A stretch of 23,992 nt of DNA from an uncultured Senegalimassilia sp. (GTDB taxonomy: Bacteria > Actinomycetota > Coriobacteriia > Coriobacteriales > Eggerthellaceae): positions 1-23,992 of the forward strand of contig NZ_CABQJR010000033.1 in assembly GCF_902464545.1 (NCBI RefSeq). Direction: 5' to 3'. The notes beneath the pieces are model-generated. The model ran no database searches, had not been told where the DNA came from, and was given only the letters and a program-made list of their open reading frames with translations. Positions 1 to 7,334 of this stretch are shown piece after piece (within the stretch, counting starts at the first letter, position 1; every line of letters starts with the position of its first letter). The position numbers were made by a program, and so were the translations under genes.

Positions 1-1
1 A

Positions 2-77
2 TGGAGCGGACAACGGGATTCGAACCCGCGACCCTCACCTTGGCAAGGTGATGCTCTACCAGCTGAGCCATGTCCGC
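2..77 (-). tRNA. tRNA-Gly (anticodon GCC)
   Basis: Read on the minus strand this folds as a full cloverleaf. The acceptor stem GCGGACA pairs with TGTCCGC (6-12 with 71-77), the anticodon stem-loop is TCACC-TTGCCAA-GGTGA, and the T-arm carries GGTTCGAATCC. Loop positions 34-36 read GCC, which decodes glycine GGC/GGU codons. The discriminator is U and the 3' CCA is genome-encoded (2-4). It lies 8 nt downstream of tRNA-Val, so the two are probably cut from one precursor. No terminator for the pair is visible before the window edge. Confidence 0.97.
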
Positions 78-85
78 ATCTCAAA

Positions 86-160
86 TGGTGGGCGTTACAA
101 GATTTGAACTTGTGACCTCTTCCGTGTCAGGGAAGCGCTCTCCCCCTGAGCTAAACGCCC
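86..160 (-). tRNA. tRNA-Val (anticodon GAC)
   Basis: Minus-strand cloverleaf. The acceptor stem GGGCGTT pairs with AACGCCC (154-160 with 90-96). The anticodon arm is CTTCC-CTGACAC-GGAAG with GAC at 34-36 (valine GUC/GUU), and the T-arm has a GTTCAAATC loop. CCA is encoded at 86-88. It is the promoter-proximal gene of the Val-Gly tRNA pair. The leader between promoter and tRNA holds a small GCGC-CGAAA-GCGC hairpin. Confidence 0.97.
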
Positions 161-206
161 ACTTGAGTGTTTTACTTCTGCGCTTTCGGCGCGTCGGCAA
201 GGAGAT

Positions 207-265
207 ATAATACCTGAACCAGAATTCTTGACAACCCCCTTTTTTGAAAAAGTTGGAACTTTTTT
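207..265 (-). promoter_or_regulatory. Sigma70-type promoter of the tRNA-Val/tRNA-Gly unit, with A/T tracts upstream
   Basis: On the minus strand, TTGTCA (229-234) stands 16 nt before TATTAT (207-212), about 46 nt upstream of the tRNA-Val 5' end. Directly upstream of the -35 box (236-265) are alternating A and T runs, including the near-palindrome AAAAAGTT-GG-AACTTTTT. This resembles an UP element of the kind found at stable-RNA promoters. The hexamers are seen directly; the UP-element role is inferred. Confidence 0.75.
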
Positions 266-924
266 GCCAGCCAAGGATTGCAACCACTGTTTTCCCAGAT
301 GAAAGACCTACCTTTGAGCAAATCCCCTAGCATCTTTTTCCGAGACGATCATCAGCAAGAGACTGTACGAAGCAATGGAGTTGTCCGAATGACCAGATCA
401 CCCGCCACGCATAGCCGAGAGGTTAAACCCGTAGCCACAAATCAACCTGAAATGCTGAGAACTCGATATGGACACTAAACAAGATGCAACGAGCCTGTGA
501 GCTCGATCGCGAAAGAGGCAGTCCCATAAGCACCCGTCTCACTTCCCCGTCGTTCATGAACTCTCGGCCGGAGCGATTCACCCTTAATGCGTTGCATTGG
601 ATTGGCAGAAATACCCATACACGAACACATGCAGCCTGCGAAGGACCCGCGGAGGATCGAGTGCAAATCGCACGAGCATATAAGGTTATACGGAGCGCCG
701 CGACGATGCGACACGCAGCATGTCTCCATCATCAGGAACTCGACTGTGCTCTCGAAACGAAACCATGGATAAAGAATCAAGACAACGACCGATAGCCGCA
801 TGCCCTATAACGAGAATCCGACAGGCATGGCATCAACGATTCCGTCCTCATGCTCAGGTTGTCTTGCATAGCGGAACGCCGGTTGAACTGGTCGATCGAC
901 AGGCTTCTATATCAATAAGGGCAA
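266..924. other. Gene-free spacer between two tRNA units, AT-richer than the surroundings
   Basis: About 650 bp in which I see no credible gene. The open frames here are at most about 110 codons, on both strands, with no ribosome site and no recognisable protein motif; their translations look random. In lines counted by eye G+C is about 45-57%, against about 65% in the neighbouring glycolytic genes. No direct repeat of a tRNA 3' end (attachment site) was found by eye. It could be decayed DNA left by an old integration at the tRNA genes, or an unrecognised RNA gene. I cannot tell which. Confidence 0.6.
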
Positions 925-925
925 C

Positions 926-950
926 AAAAAAGCGGCCCAAAGGCCGCTTT
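926..950 (-). terminator. Rho-independent terminator of tRNA-Leu
   Basis: GCGGCC (932-937) and GGCCGC (942-947) form a stem around the loop CAAA, extended by three A-T pairs. On the minus strand the stem is followed directly by TTTTTTG, a classical U-tract. It lies 9 nt past the encoded CCA of tRNA-Leu. Confidence 0.92.
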
Positions 951-958
951 CTAAATTC

Positions 959-1045
959 TGGTGTCGGAGGCGGGATTTGAACCCGCACACCCGTTACGGG
1001 CACAAGCACCTCAAGCTTGCGTGTCTGCCGTTCCACCACTCCGAC
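959..1045 (-). tRNA. tRNA-Leu (anticodon GAG)
   Basis: Class II tRNA on the minus strand. The acceptor stem GTCGGAG pairs with CTCCGAC (1039-1045 with 963-969). The anticodon arm is CAAGC-TTGAGGT-GCTTG with GAG at 34-36 (leucine CUC/CUU). A long variable arm (TGCCCGTAACGGGTG) is present as expected for leucine, and the T-arm has GGTTCAAATCC. CCA is encoded at 959-961. It is a single-gene unit with its own promoter and terminator. Confidence 0.97.
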
Positions 1046-1073
1046 GAGTTGTTGCCGAAAAGCAACGATGATT

Positions 1074-1102
1074 AATATACCCGAACCTTACCTACTTGCC
1101 AA
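1074..1102 (-). promoter_or_regulatory. Promoter of tRNA-Leu
   Basis: On the minus strand, TTGGCA (1097-1102), a 17-nt spacer and TATATT (1074-1079) form a good sigma70-type promoter about 28 nt upstream of the tRNA 5' end. The short leader contains a GTTGC/GCAAC hairpin (around 1054-1068). It lies just past the secG stop codon. Confidence 0.8.
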
Positions 1103-1120
1103 GACCCAATTTCAAAAATT

Positions 1121-1378
1121 TTATCGGGTGGCGATAGTGCCGGACGGATACACGATCATAAGCGCGATAAGCGACAGCAAGAAGACGACCGCGAAGATGA
1201 TGGTGATGCGATCAAGATTCTTCTCGACAATGCTGGTACCGGTTTGCGAAGAGTACACAGAGCTGGCGATCATATCAGAGATGCCCGTGCCCTTGCCGGA
1301 ATGCAGGAGAATGAAGATGATGAGACCCAAGCCGGAGATGACCAGCAAGGCGATAAGGATGATCAAAAGCGGATTCAC
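1121..1378 (-). CDS. secG: Preprotein translocase subunit SecG
   Basis: Small membrane subunit of the SecYEG channel, which assists SecA-driven protein export. From the GTG at 1378 the product is 85 residues. The first hydrophobic segment (about residues 2-25, NPLLIILIALL...FILL) is followed by the family's conserved loop HSGKGTGISDMIASS, then a polar linker and a second hydrophobic segment (ITIIFAVVFLLSLIALMIVY). Size and two-segment topology match SecG. The start is uncertain: GTG at 1378 has AGAG six bases upstream, whereas an in-frame GTG at 1393 (90 residues) has no visible ribosome site. It follows the glycolytic genes, a linkage common in Gram-positive bacteria, but has its own promoter. 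Confidence 0.95.
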   Translation of the reverse strand: MNPLLIILIALLVISGLGLIIFILLHSGKGTGISDMIASSVYSSQTGTSIVEKNLDRITIIFAVVFLLSLIALMIVYPSGTIATR

Positions 1379-1421
1379 GTGATGCTCTTTCACTCGAAAT
1401 AACTACGTACGCAAGTAACTA

Positions 1422-1450
1422 AGTATAACGAAACGCGCCCGCGCAGGCAA
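1422..1450 (-). promoter_or_regulatory. Promoter of secG
   Basis: On the minus strand, TTGCCT (1445-1450), a 17-nt spacer and TATACT (1422-1427) lie about 30-45 nt upstream of the possible secG starts. The -10 box is one base off consensus. The promoter overlaps the hairpin that follows gpmI, so termination and re-initiation may share this DNA. Confidence 0.7.
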
Positions 1451-1469
1451 GAAACCGGCGACGGGCGCG
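1434..1469 (-). terminator. Terminator-like hairpin after gpmI
   Basis: CGCGCCCG (1434-1441) and CGGGCGCG (1462-1469) form an 8-bp GC stem with a 20-nt loop. On the minus strand it is followed by TTTCGTTAT. It sits 24 nt past the gpmI stop. The T-run is short and interrupted, so termination may be partial. Confidence 0.5.
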
Positions 1470-1492
1470 AACAGGGTCATGAAAAGCACGCA

Positions 1493-3052
1493 TTACGAGA
1501 GCAGGCTGTGTCCCGTCATCTCAGCGGGAGCGGAAAGCCCCATAGCATCGAGCAACGTGGGGGCGATATCGCAGAGCGCACCTTCCTTACCGCCGAGCAC
1601 ACGCCCGGTGTCGGCACCGTCCACGAAGATGAACGGCACCTTCGCGGTGGTATGCGCCGTGTGGGGCGTTCCGTCGTCCGCGATCATCTTGTCGCAATTG
1701 CCATGATCGGCCGTGATGAACGCGAAACCGCCTTTGCGGCGAACCGCGTCGACGACCTTGCCGACGCCGGAATCCACCGCTTCGACGGCGGCGATGGCGG
1801 CGGGTATGACGCCCGTGTGGCCGACCATATCGGGATTCGCGAAATTCACGATGTACACATCGGCCTCGTCGGCATCGATAGCCGCGGCCAAGGTATCGGC
1901 GACCTCAGGTTCGCTCATCTGAGGCTGCAGATCGTACGTGGCGACCTTAGGGCTGGGGATGAGGCTTCGCCGCTCCCCCTCCTTGGGCTCCTCGCGCCCG
2001 CCGTTGAGGAAGAACGTGACGTGCGCATACTTCTCGGTTTCGGCGATATGGTATTGGCGCAGACCGGCGGCGGAGAGCACGTCGGCAAGCACGTTTTCCG
2101 GGAACGTCTTGGGGAACGCGATCGGCGCGGGGATATCCGGATCGTACTCGGTCAGGCACACGAACGAGACCCGGGGCCGACGAGCGCGATCGAACCCATC
2201 GAAGGCATCATCGACGATGGCGCGCGTGATCTCGCGGGCGCGATCGGGGCGGAAGTTGAAAAACATGACGGCATCCCCATCTTCGACGCCGCGGCCATCG
2301 AGCGCCACGGGCTCGACGAACTCATCGGTGACATCGGTATCGTACGATGCCTGCATGGCGGCGACGGGATCGCCCGACGCAGCGAGCGGCTTCGCGCATA
2401 CAACGGCTTCGAACGCCTTGGCGACACGGTCCCAACGCTTGTCGCGGTCCATCGCATAATAGCGGCCCGAGACGCTTGCCACGCGCACGGCGTCTTGGAA
2501 GCCGTTCTCGGCGATGAAATCCTGCAGCTGCTGCATATAGCCCTTGCCGCTCGACGGCGGGACGTCGCGACCGTCCATGAACGCGTGCACGCGCACATCG
2601 CCGACGCCGCTTTGCACGGCATGCTTGATGAGCGCATACAGGTGCTCGTTGCTGGAGTGCACGCCGCCATCGGAGAGCAGGCCCATGAGGTGCAACGCGG
2701 CACCCGGCGCCTTAGCAGCCTCGATGGCGTCGTTGATCACGACGTTATCGCAGATGGAGCCGGTGCGGCAAGCCATGTTGATACGCGAGAGCTCCTGATG
2801 CACCACGCGGCCGGCGCCGATGTTGAGGTGCCCCACCTCGGAGTTGCCCATCTGCCCCTCAGGCAGGCCAACAGCCTCCCCCGAAGCTTCAAGCTTGGTG
2901 TGCGAGCAGGTTTCGAACAGCTGATCGAGCACCGGCGTGGATGCCAGCGATACGGCATTGCCCGGACCCGCAGGCGCCAAGCCCAGGCCATCCATGATGA
3001 TCAAGCATGCCGGGAGAGACAGCTTCCCGCAGGCGTTTTCCGACGCGCTCAT
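1493..3052 (-). CDS. gpmI: 2,3-bisphosphoglycerate-independent phosphoglycerate mutase
   Basis: Interconverts 3- and 2-phosphoglycerate in glycolysis through a phosphoserine intermediate on a two-metal centre (alkaline-phosphatase superfamily). The product is 519 residues, normal for the family. Visible ligands: D21 in IIMDGLG, the nucleophile S71 in MGNSEVGHLN, DGRDVPP in the substrate domain, NFANPDMVGHTG, D449/H450 in ADHGN, and the HTAH pair near residue 464. The ATG at 3052 shares one base with the tpiA stop (TAATG), which implies coupled translation. The frame stays open for another 66 codons upstream, but those would lie inside tpiA and encode a meaningless Arg-rich stretch. Gram-positive gap operons often carry this gene; here it lies between tpiA and secG. 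Confidence 0.97.
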   Translation of the reverse strand: MSASENACGKLSLPACLIIMDGLGLAPAGPGNAVSLASTPVLDQLFETCSHTKLEASGEAVGLPEGQMGNSEVGHLNIGAGRVVHQELSRINMACRTGSICDNVVINDAIEAAKAPGAALHLMGLLSDGGVHSSNEHLYALIKHAVQSGVGDVRVHAFMDGRDVPPSSGKGYMQQLQDFIAENGFQDAVRVASVSGRYYAMDRDKRWDRVAKAFEAVVCAKPLAASGDPVAAMQASYDTDVTDEFVEPVALDGRGVEDGDAVMFFNFRPDRAREITRAIVDDAFDGFDRARRPRVSFVCLTEYDPDIPAPIAFPKTFPENVLADVLSAAGLRQYHIAETEKYAHVTFFLNGGREEPKEGERRSLIPSPKVATYDLQPQMSEPEVADTLAAAIDADEADVYIVNFANPDMVGHTGVIPAAIAAVEAVDSGVGKVVDAVRRKGGFAFITADHGNCDKMIADDGTPHTAHTTAKVPFIFVDGADTGRVLGGKEGALCDIAPTLLDAMGLSAPAEMTGHSLLS

Positions 3053-3822
3053 TACAGGCACGCTTTCACCAGCTGAACGAACTGATCGGCCTTCAGGCTG
3101 GCGCCGCCGACCAGGCCGCCGTCGATATCGGGCTGCGCGAGAAGCTGCTCGACGTTGCCGACGTTCATGGAACCGCCGTACAGGATGCGCATCTGATCGG
3201 CGGTCTCGGCGCCGAACATATCGGCAAGCGTGGTGCGGATAGCAGCGCACATATCCTGCGCCTGCTCGGGCGTTGCCGTACGGCCCGTGCCGATGGCCCA
3301 GATGGGCTCATATGCCACCACGCACTTGCCGGCCTCCTCGGGCTCCAAGCCCGCGAACGCGGCGCGAACCTGGGCGCAGACGAACTCCTCAGCGCTGCCC
3401 TCATCGCGCACCGCCAGCGATTCGCCGACGCATGCGACGGCGTAGAGGCCGCCATCGAGCAAAGCACGGACCTTGCGGTTGACGTCCTCGTTGGTTTCAC
3501 CGAAGTAGCCACGGCGCTCGGAGTGGCCGACGATGGAGCACGCGCAATGGACATCCTTGAGCATGGGAACCGATACCTCGCCCGTGAAGGCGCCCTTCGG
3601 CTCCCAGTACACGTTCTGTGCGCCGATCTGAATGGGCTGATGGTCGAATTCGAACACCGTGTTGACCGGCTTCAAATCGATGGAGGGCGGGCAAACGAGC
3701 ACGTCCACGGAGTCGGTCCAATGCTTGTCGAAGTTGTTGGAGATGGTTTGCGCCAACACCACGGCCTCGGCGTAGGTGTTGTTCATCTTCCAGTTTCCTG
3801 CCATAAGCGGTTTGCGGGCCAT
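3052..3822 (-). CDS. tpiA: Triosephosphate isomerase
   Basis: Interconverts dihydroxyacetone phosphate and glyceraldehyde 3-phosphate. The product is 256 residues, a standard single TIM barrel. Catalytic residues are all present: K12 in AGNWKMN, H100 in IVGHSERR, E172 in YEPIWAIGTG (also the flexible loop-6 region), and the phosphate-binding stretches LYGGSMNVGN and DGGLVGGASL near the C-terminus. The ATG at 3822 is chosen because AAAGGAG lies 8 nt upstream; an in-frame TTG six codons earlier would include that ribosome site. It is separated from pgk by 58 nt holding a palindrome, and overlaps gpmI by one base. Confidence 0.98.
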   Translation of the reverse strand: MARKPLMAGNWKMNNTYAEAVVLAQTISNNFDKHWTDSVDVLVCPPSIDLKPVNTVFEFDHQPIQIGAQNVYWEPKGAFTGEVSVPMLKDVHCACSIVGHSERRGYFGETNEDVNRKVRALLDGGLYAVACVGESLAVRDEGSAEEFVCAQVRAAFAGLEPEEAGKCVVAYEPIWAIGTGRTATPEQAQDMCAAIRTTLADMFGAETADQMRILYGGSMNVGNVEQLLAQPDIDGGLVGGASLKADQFVQLVKACL

Positions 3823-3847
3823 GAGGCACGCTCCTTTCAAAACGATA

Positions 3848-3869
3848 AGGGGGACGCATGCGCCCCCCT
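3848..3869 (-). other. Intergenic hairpin between pgk and tpiA
   Basis: A 22-nt near-perfect palindrome centred between 3858 and 3859 (AGGGGGACGCA / TGCGCCCCCCT). The single A-C mismatch on the plus strand becomes a G-U pair in the minus-strand transcript, so the RNA stem is continuous. No T-run follows, so it is unlikely to terminate. In the mRNA it would lie about 11 nt before the tpiA ribosome site, and could stabilise, block or be a cutting site in the pgk-tpiA message. The role is inferred. Confidence 0.6.
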
Positions 3870-3880
3870 CTTGGATTACC

Positions 3881-5068
<1,188 letters not shown>

Positions 5069-5114
5069 GATGACTTCCTTTCGAATCACCGCGGATGCGG
5101 TGATGGCCAGCTAA

Positions 5115-5212
5115 AAGGCCCTGGTCCCGATCGCACCTTGCAAAGCAACCGAGCGTGCTTCGGGCACGAACGGTGCAGCGCGCAAGGGGCAAGGTTCGGT
5201 TCCAGGGCCCTT
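5115..5212 (-). repeat. Long intergenic foldback A (gapA-pgk)
   Basis: Nested inverted repeats. The outer stem is GGCCCTGG (5117-5124) with CCAGGGCC (5202-5209). A second layer is CCGA with TCGG, a third ACCTTGC (5135-5141) with GCAAGGT (5189-5195), and the apex is the hairpin CGTGC-TTCGG-GCACG. The whole element, about 98 nt, would fold as one long branched hairpin in the gapA-pgk transcript. On the minus strand the last arm is followed by TTTT, so partial termination or processing is possible. Its outer end (AAGGGCCCTGG) resembles that of foldback B at 20368-20465. Confidence 0.65.
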
Positions 5213-5236
5213 CATAGCGTTAAGCGGTTAAGCCGA

Positions 5237-6238
5237 TTACAGCAGGATCTTGACAAGGTCCTTCACGCGGTTGGAGTAACCCCACTCGTTGTCGTACCAG
5301 GACACGACCTTGACCATGTTGGACTTGCCGCCCATGACCATGGTGAGCTTGCTATCGAAGATGGAGGAGTGGTTGTTGCCCACGATGTCGATGGACACGA
5401 TGGGATCCTCGGTGTACTCGAGCACGCCGGCCAGCTCGCCTTCGGCGGCTTCCTTCATGGCGGCGTTGATCTCCTCGATGGTGACCTCACGCTCAAGCTC
5501 GACCGTCAGGTCGACCATGGAGCCGTCGGGCGTGGGAACGCGCGTGGCGAAGCCGTCGAGCTTGCCTGCCAGCTCGGGGAGGACCAGGGACACGGCGCGA
5601 GCGGCGCCCGTGGTGGTCGGGATCATGGACATGGCTGCGGCGCGGGCACGGCGCAGGTCCTTATGCGGCAGGTCCAAGATCTTCTGATCGTTGGTGTAGG
5701 AATGGATGGTGTTCATGTAGCCGCGCTTGATGCCGAACTTCTCAAGCAGCACCTTGGCGACGGGCGCCAGGCAGTTGGTGGTGCAGGAGGCGTTGGAGAT
5801 GATGTTGTGCTGATCCTTGTCGTACTGCTCGTCGTTGACGCCCATGACGACGGTGATGTCCTCGCCCTTGGCGGGGCAGGTGATGACGACCTTCTTAGCG
5901 CCGGCCTTGATGTGCTTGCTGGCAAGCTCGCCGGTCTTGAAGATGCCGGTGGACTCGACGACGACGTCGACGCCCAGCTCGCCCCAAGGCAGGTTCTCGG
6001 GGTCGCGCTCGCACAGGACCTTCACGGCATGGCCGTCGGCCACGAAGCCATCCTCGGTGACCTCGACCGTATCGAAGGCGCGGCCGTGGACCGAGTCATA
6101 CTTCAGCAGGTGAGCCATCGTCGGGATGTCGCCGAGGTCGTTGACGGCCACGACCTGGATCTCCGGGTCCTTGACCATGGCGCGATACGCCAGACGTCCG
6201 ATGCGGCCGAAACCGTTGATGCCTACTTTGATTGCCAT
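5237..6238 (-). CDS. gapA: Glyceraldehyde-3-phosphate dehydrogenase, type I
   Basis: Oxidises glyceraldehyde 3-phosphate to 1,3-bisphosphoglycerate with reduction of NAD. The product is 333 residues. The Rossmann motif is VGINGFGRIGR (residues 5-15). D34 in VNDLGD ends the second strand, which usually marks NAD rather than NADP use. The catalytic C152 lies in SNASCTTNCLAP and the phosphate-site motif TTTGAA is intact. WYDNEWGYSNRV near the C-terminus is typical. The ATG at 6238 has AAGGAG 7 nt upstream; an in-frame ATG six codons earlier precedes that site. It is first gene of the glycolytic operon and follows whiA after 154 bp. No gene for a CggR-like repressor is present in front of it. Confidence 0.98.
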   Translation of the reverse strand: MAIKVGINGFGRIGRLAYRAMVKDPEIQVVAVNDLGDIPTMAHLLKYDSVHGRAFDTVEVTEDGFVADGHAVKVLCERDPENLPWGELGVDVVVESTGIFKTGELASKHIKAGAKKVVITCPAKGEDITVVMGVNDEQYDKDQHNIISNASCTTNCLAPVAKVLLEKFGIKRGYMNTIHSYTNDQKILDLPHKDLRRARAAAMSMIPTTTGAARAVSLVLPELAGKLDGFATRVPTPDGSMVDLTVELEREVTIEEINAAMKEAAEGELAGVLEYTEDPIVSIDIVGNNHSSIFDSKLTMVMGGKSNMVKVVSWYDNEWGYSNRVKDLVKILL

Positions 6239-6278
6239 TGCGTATCTCCTTTTCATTCAGATACTCAAGTTATGGGCC

Positions 6279-6308
6279 ATACGAAATGCTAGTGTAGCGG
6301 AAAGTCAA
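6279..6308 (-). promoter_or_regulatory. Weak candidate promoter of the gapA operon
   Basis: TTGACT (6303-6308, minus strand) is a good -35 match. The best partner 18 nt away is TCGTAT (6279-6284), a poor -10 box. The region between the whiA hairpin and gapA must hold a promoter if the operon is transcribed separately, but the hexamers do not settle its position. Confidence 0.3.
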
Positions 6309-6355
6309 ACGCTTGCGGCGCGAATTTGGCAGACGGTCGACAAGCGAAGACCAAC

Positions 6356-6379
6356 GCGTCCCGCCTAACGGCAGGACGC
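6356..6379 (-). terminator. Terminator-like hairpin after whiA
   Basis: On the minus strand GCGTCCTGCC, loop GTTA, GGCGGGACGC form a 10-bp stem with one G-U pair, 13 nt past the whiA stop. The following bases (GTTGGTCTTCG) lack a true U-tract, so this may be a weak terminator or a 3'-end stabiliser separating the pcrA-whiA operon from gapA. Confidence 0.5.
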
Positions 6380-6392
6380 CGGTTACAGTCGG

Positions 6393-7334
6393 TTACCGAT
6401 TCTGATTCTCCAGCTCAGCGGCCAATTGTTCGATACGGCGCACACGATGGTACACCGCCGATTTCGACAGCGGAGGGTTTGCGAGCTCGCCAAGCTCCTT
6501 GAGCGTCGCCTCGGGATGACGCACGCGCAGCTTGATGAAGTCCTGTAACGCCGGAGGGAGGTTCTCCATGCCGTGCGCCTCTACCACCTGTCTGATGGCC
6601 CGGATCTGGTCGATCGCCGCGCGCGAAGTTTTGGCCTGGTTGGCGATCTCGGCGTTGGTCTGACGGTTCACATCGTTGCGGACGCTTTTGATGACGCGAG
6701 CGTTTTCCATGGCAAGCGCGCTTTGATGAGCGCCAGCAAGCGCCAAAAACTCAAGGATGGCGCTGCCGCTTTTCAAATACACCATATAGGAATTGCGTCG
6801 CTGCATGATGCGCGCCTTAATGTTCTTGCGAGCCAGAAGATCCACAAGGCCATCGGCCAGCTCCTCGGTTTCGACGATTACCTCGAAATGGAAATCGCCG
6901 CGGGGGTCGGACACGAACCCGCTGCCCAGGAAGGCGCCACGCAGATATGCGGCCGCACAGCAATCCTTGGCGACCAACTGCTCAGATACGCCGAGCACCA
7001 GCCCGCCTTCAGGAGAGAGCACGCCCATATCCACCAAAGCGGCGGCAAGCTGAGGCTGGGCGGGAACCTCGATAAGGTAGTTCGGGGTTTTGTGCAAGAC
7101 GCTTCGGCGAACCGTCAGGTTGGTTTTCAGCCGATACAGCTCATGCAACAGCTTGATGACTAAGCGGGCCACCGAAGGCGCATCCGTGGCGATCTCCACA
7201 CGGTAGCGGTTCTTCCCCGACACGAACAAAGTACCCTCGATACGCACGAGCGCCGCCAAAACGGCTTTATCGCAATGGCTGCACGTTGCCGGAACGCGGG
7301 AAAGTTCGTCTTTTACCTCTGCCGTGAACGACAT
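6393..7334 (-). CDS. whiA: DNA-binding protein WhiA (sporulation/division regulator family)
   Basis: WhiA joins a LAGLIDADG homing-endonuclease-like N-terminal fold, without nuclease activity, to a C-terminal helix-turn-helix. It controls sporulation septation in Streptomyces and affects chromosome segregation and division in Bacillus. The product is 313 residues, typical. Visible features: the N-terminal MSFTAEVKDELSR, a CSHCDKA pair, CCAAAYLRGAFLGSGFVSDP and FHFEV in the LAGLIDADG-like half, then DVNRQTNAEIANQAKTS and the terminal HTH segment HPEATLKELGELANPPLSKSAVYHRVRR (split between helices around residues 275-300). The ATG lies inside the last codons of yvcK (22-nt overlap), so translation is probably coupled. 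A non-sporulating relative would use it for division; that is inference. Confidence 0.96.
   Translation of the reverse strand: MSFTAEVKDELSRVPATCSHCDKAVLAALVRIEGTLFVSGKNRYRVEIATDAPSVARLVIKLLHELYRLKTNLTVRRSVLHKTPNYLIEVPAQPQLAAALVDMGVLSPEGGLVLGVSEQLVAKDCCAAAYLRGAFLGSGFVSDPRGDFHFEVIVETEELADGLVDLLARKNIKARIMQRRNSYMVYLKSGSAILEFLALAGAHQSALAMENARVIKSVRNDVNRQTNAEIANQAKTSRAAIDQIRAIRQVVEAHGMENLPPALQDFIKLRVRHPEATLKELGELANPPLSKSAVYHRVRRIEQLAAELENQNR

Noticed and set aside
228..233. Plus-strand TTGACA as a promoter into the 266-924 spacer
   Set aside because: No -10 box follows at 16-19 nt; the match arises because the minus-strand -35 TTGTCA is nearly self-complementary.
475..801. Open frame of 108 codons between the tRNA units
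   Set aside because: No ribosome site, no recognisable motif, Cys/Arg/Ser-rich random look, and equally long frames exist on the other strand.
3053..3250. 66-codon N-terminal extension of gpmI
   Set aside because: It lies in tpiA, is Arg-rich without motifs, and the TAATG junction gives a clear start at 3052.
5069..5236. T-box or other riboswitch in front of pgk
   Set aside because: The spacer is strongly folded but lacks the T-box GGTGGNACC core and any other riboswitch signature I can recognise.
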